Source: Armatimonadota bacterium
GTDB lineage: Bacteria; Armatimonadota; HRBIN16
DNA: 7,058 bases
NCBI GenBank assembly: GCA_028275265.1
Contig: JAPWUZ010000139.1
Coordinates: 1-7,058, forward strand
Reading direction: 5' to 3'
The notes beneath the pieces are model-generated. The model saw only the letters and a program-made list of their open reading frames with translations, searched no databases and was not told the origin of the DNA. This document shows, in pieces, positions 5,677-7,058 of the stretch; the first letter of the stretch is position 1, and the number at the start of each line of letters is the position of its first letter. Position numbers and translations under genes: made by a program.

Positions 5677-6921
5677 ATGGCACAGGTAATCATGCCCAAG
5701 ATGGGCGACGGGATGACCGAGGGAACCATCCTGCGCTGGCTGAAAAAAGAGGGCGACACCGTCGAGATTGGTGACATCATTGCAGAGGTAGAGACGGATA
5801 AAGCCAGTGTGGAGCTGCCTGCGGAGGCGTCCGGCAAGCTGACGAACATTCTGGCGAAGGAAGGCGACACGGTTCCGGTGGGCACGGTGATTGCGGAGAT
5901 TCTGGGCGAGGGCGAGCAGCCCCAGGTTACCAGCCCCACCGAGCCAGCGGTTGCCGCCGAGCAGCCTGCCGCTCCCGGCGGCGAGATTGCCGTCCCCGAG
6001 ACAGGGGTCAGCCCTACCGAAGCGCCGGCGCGAGAGCGAGTCAAAGCTTCGCCACTGGCACGACGTATCGCCGAAGAGGCCGGCATCGACCTGGCGATGG
6101 TCAGGGGTACCGGTCCTGGCGGGCGCATTGTAGAGCGCGACGTGCAACAGTTCATCGCCGCGCGGCAAGCTGCCCCTCGCGTGCCTACCGCAGAGCCGTC
6201 TCCTGCTGTGTCTCCTCCTGAGGTCGCCGTACTCGCCGGGGGTGAGCCGCTCAGCCGGATGCGCAGGCTCATTGCGGAACGCACCACGCTGACCAAGCAA
6301 ACGGTGCCGCATTTCTACGTCACCATGGACATCGACATGACCGAAGCGATGGCTCTGCGAGAGCGGCTGAACGCGGCGTTACCGGAAGACGCACCTAAAA
6401 TCTCGGTCAACGATTTGGTGACCAAAGCATGTGCGCTGGCTCTGGCACGCTACCCGCAAGTGAACGCGCTCTACCAGAACGATCGTGTCTATCCCAGTAG
6501 CGAGGTGCATATCGGCATCATGGTCGCGGTGCCGGGTGGACTTCTCGTGCCGGTATTGCGACATTGTGAGCGCAAAACGCTCCGCCAGATTGCCGTGGAG
6601 ACACGCCAGCTTGTCGAAAGAGCACGCTCTGGACGCCTGGCGTCCGACGAGCTTACGGGCGCGACCTTCAGTATCTCCAATCTCGGCATGTACGGGGTAG
6701 ACGAGTTTATCGCCATCATCAACCCGCCTGCGGTAGCCATATTGGCGGTAGGAGCGGTGCAAAAGCAACCCGTTGCCATGGACGACGACACGGTCGCGGT
6801 GCGCCCGCGCATGAAAGTTACTCTCTCGGCAGACCATCGTGCGCTGGACGGTGCAGTCGCCGCTGAGTTCCTGCGTGAACTCAAACGGATTCTGGAGAAC
6901 CCTTACACCATGATAGAGTAG
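5677..6921 (+). CDS. pdhC: Dihydrolipoamide acyltransferase (E2) of the pyruvate dehydrogenase complex
   Basis: A 414-residue core component that accepts the acyl group from E1 on a lipoyl arm and transfers it to coenzyme A. It has one lipoyl domain (about 1-78) with the modified lysine at Lys42 in ETDKAS, an Ala/Pro/Glu-rich linker (about 79-121), a peripheral-subunit-binding domain (about 122-160, KASPLARRIAEEAGIDL...GTGPGGRI) that should hold E1 or E3, a second linker (161-188), and the catalytic domain (about 189-414). The active-site signature DHRALDG is present, with His387 and Asp391. All key residues seem intact. The single lipoyl domain is common in Gram-positive and many other bacteria. 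The gene follows the E1-beta gene after 12 bases, completing an alpha-beta-E2 operon. No E3 gene follows within the window. The substrate class is inferred from the E1 subunits; E2 of branched-chain complexes looks similar. Confidence 0.93.
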   Translation: MAQVIMPKMGDGMTEGTILRWLKKEGDTVEIGDIIAEVETDKASVELPAEASGKLTNILAKEGDTVPVGTVIAEILGEGEQPQVTSPTEPAVAAEQPAAPGGEIAVPETGVSPTEAPARERVKASPLARRIAEEAGIDLAMVRGTGPGGRIVERDVQQFIAARQAAPRVPTAEPSPAVSPPEVAVLAGGEPLSRMRRLIAERTTLTKQTVPHFYVTMDIDMTEAMALRERLNAALPEDAPKISVNDLVTKACALALARYPQVNALYQNDRVYPSSEVHIGIMVAVPGGLLVPVLRHCERKTLRQIAVETRQLVERARSGRLASDELTGATFSISNLGMYGVDEFIAIINPPAVAILAVGAVQKQPVAMDDDTVAVRPRMKVTLSADHRALDGAVAAEFLRELKRILENPYTMIE

Positions 6922-6962
6922 CGCTATCCTGTCGAAAGGCGTGCTTCGTTGTGACTGCCATG

Positions 6963-7029
6963 TGGAGGGCGAACCTGCGGGTGAGCCGACAAATAATACC
7001 CAACGGCTCGGCGAGAGCCTGGCCCTCCA
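6963..7029. repeat. Intergenic inverted repeat with inner stem downstream of the E2 gene
   Basis: TGGAGGGC at 6963-6970 is the exact reverse complement of GCCCTCCA at 7022-7029. Inside it GAGCCG at 6983-6988 pairs with CGGCTC at 7004-7009 around a 15-base A-rich loop. The stretch between 6922 and the window end holds no convincing gene. Nested arms with diverged middle sections resemble a dispersed palindromic repeat more than an intrinsic terminator, as no T-run follows. Confidence 0.6.
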
Positions 7030-7058
7030 GTTGCACTCTTCAGGGCGGGCCAGGCTCT
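7014..7058. repeat. 12-bp perfect inverted repeat at the window edge
   Basis: AGAGCCTGGCCC at 7014-7025 and GGGCCAGGCTCT at 7047-7058 are perfect reverse complements separated by 21 bases. The left arm overlaps the right arm of the preceding repeat, so the two stems cannot form at once. The right arm ends at the last base of the window, so the stem may be longer and a T-run, if any, would be out of sight. It could act as a transcription terminator of the dehydrogenase operon or be another copy of the dispersed repeat. Confidence 0.6.

Noticed and set aside
5392..6312. Minus-strand open frame of 306 codons across the E1-beta and E2 genes
   Set aside because: Both plus-strand genes are unmistakable and in the correct operon order; the antisense product is low-complexity and resembles no protein I know.

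Overview
The window looks like a piece of a moderately GC-rich bacterial chromosome with strong AAGGAGG-type ribosome binding sites. My best guess at the host is Armatimonadota or a related, possibly thermophilic, lineage. The guess rests on the co-occurrence of a DUF1559-like prepilin, a secreted CehA/McbA-type metallohydrolase carrying a carboxypeptidase-regulatory-like domain, and short G+C-rich palindromic intergenic repeats. It is an inference from gene content, not from a marker gene. All supported genes lie on the + strand.

Layout. (1) Positions 1-715: the 3' end of a prepilin-like protein gene, then a 74-residue single-pass membrane protein whose ribosome binding site overlaps the pilin stop codon. 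(2) Positions 716-915: a 200-bp spacer filled by a nested palindromic element (725-823) and a second, related hairpin (843-869). (3) Positions 916-3501: a large secreted protein with a signal peptide, an N-terminal beta-rich region, a carboxypeptidase-regulatory-like domain, a PHP-fold metal-dependent hydrolase domain and a C-terminal beta-rich tail. (4) Positions 3502-3664: a spacer that probably carries the promoter and 5' leader of the next operon, with a small hairpin. (5) Positions 3665-6921: a tight three-gene operon encoding E1-alpha, E1-beta and E2 of a 2-oxoacid (most likely pyruvate) dehydrogenase complex. (6) Positions 6922-7058: a non-coding tail with overlapping inverted repeats, one of which ends exactly at the window edge.

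How the genes work together. E1-alpha and E1-beta form the thiamine-diphosphate-dependent decarboxylase, which passes the acyl group to the lipoyl domain of E2; E2 transfers it to coenzyme A. The E3 (lipoamide dehydrogenase) gene is not in the window and must be elsewhere. The pilin-like and small membrane proteins appear to be one transcription unit. The metallohydrolase is probably transcribed separately or by read-through across the palindromic spacer.

I see no CRISPR array, transposase, tRNA, rRNA or recognisable defence system. The most noteworthy material is the two sets of nested palindromic intergenic repeats and the large, uncharacterised secreted PHP-domain protein.
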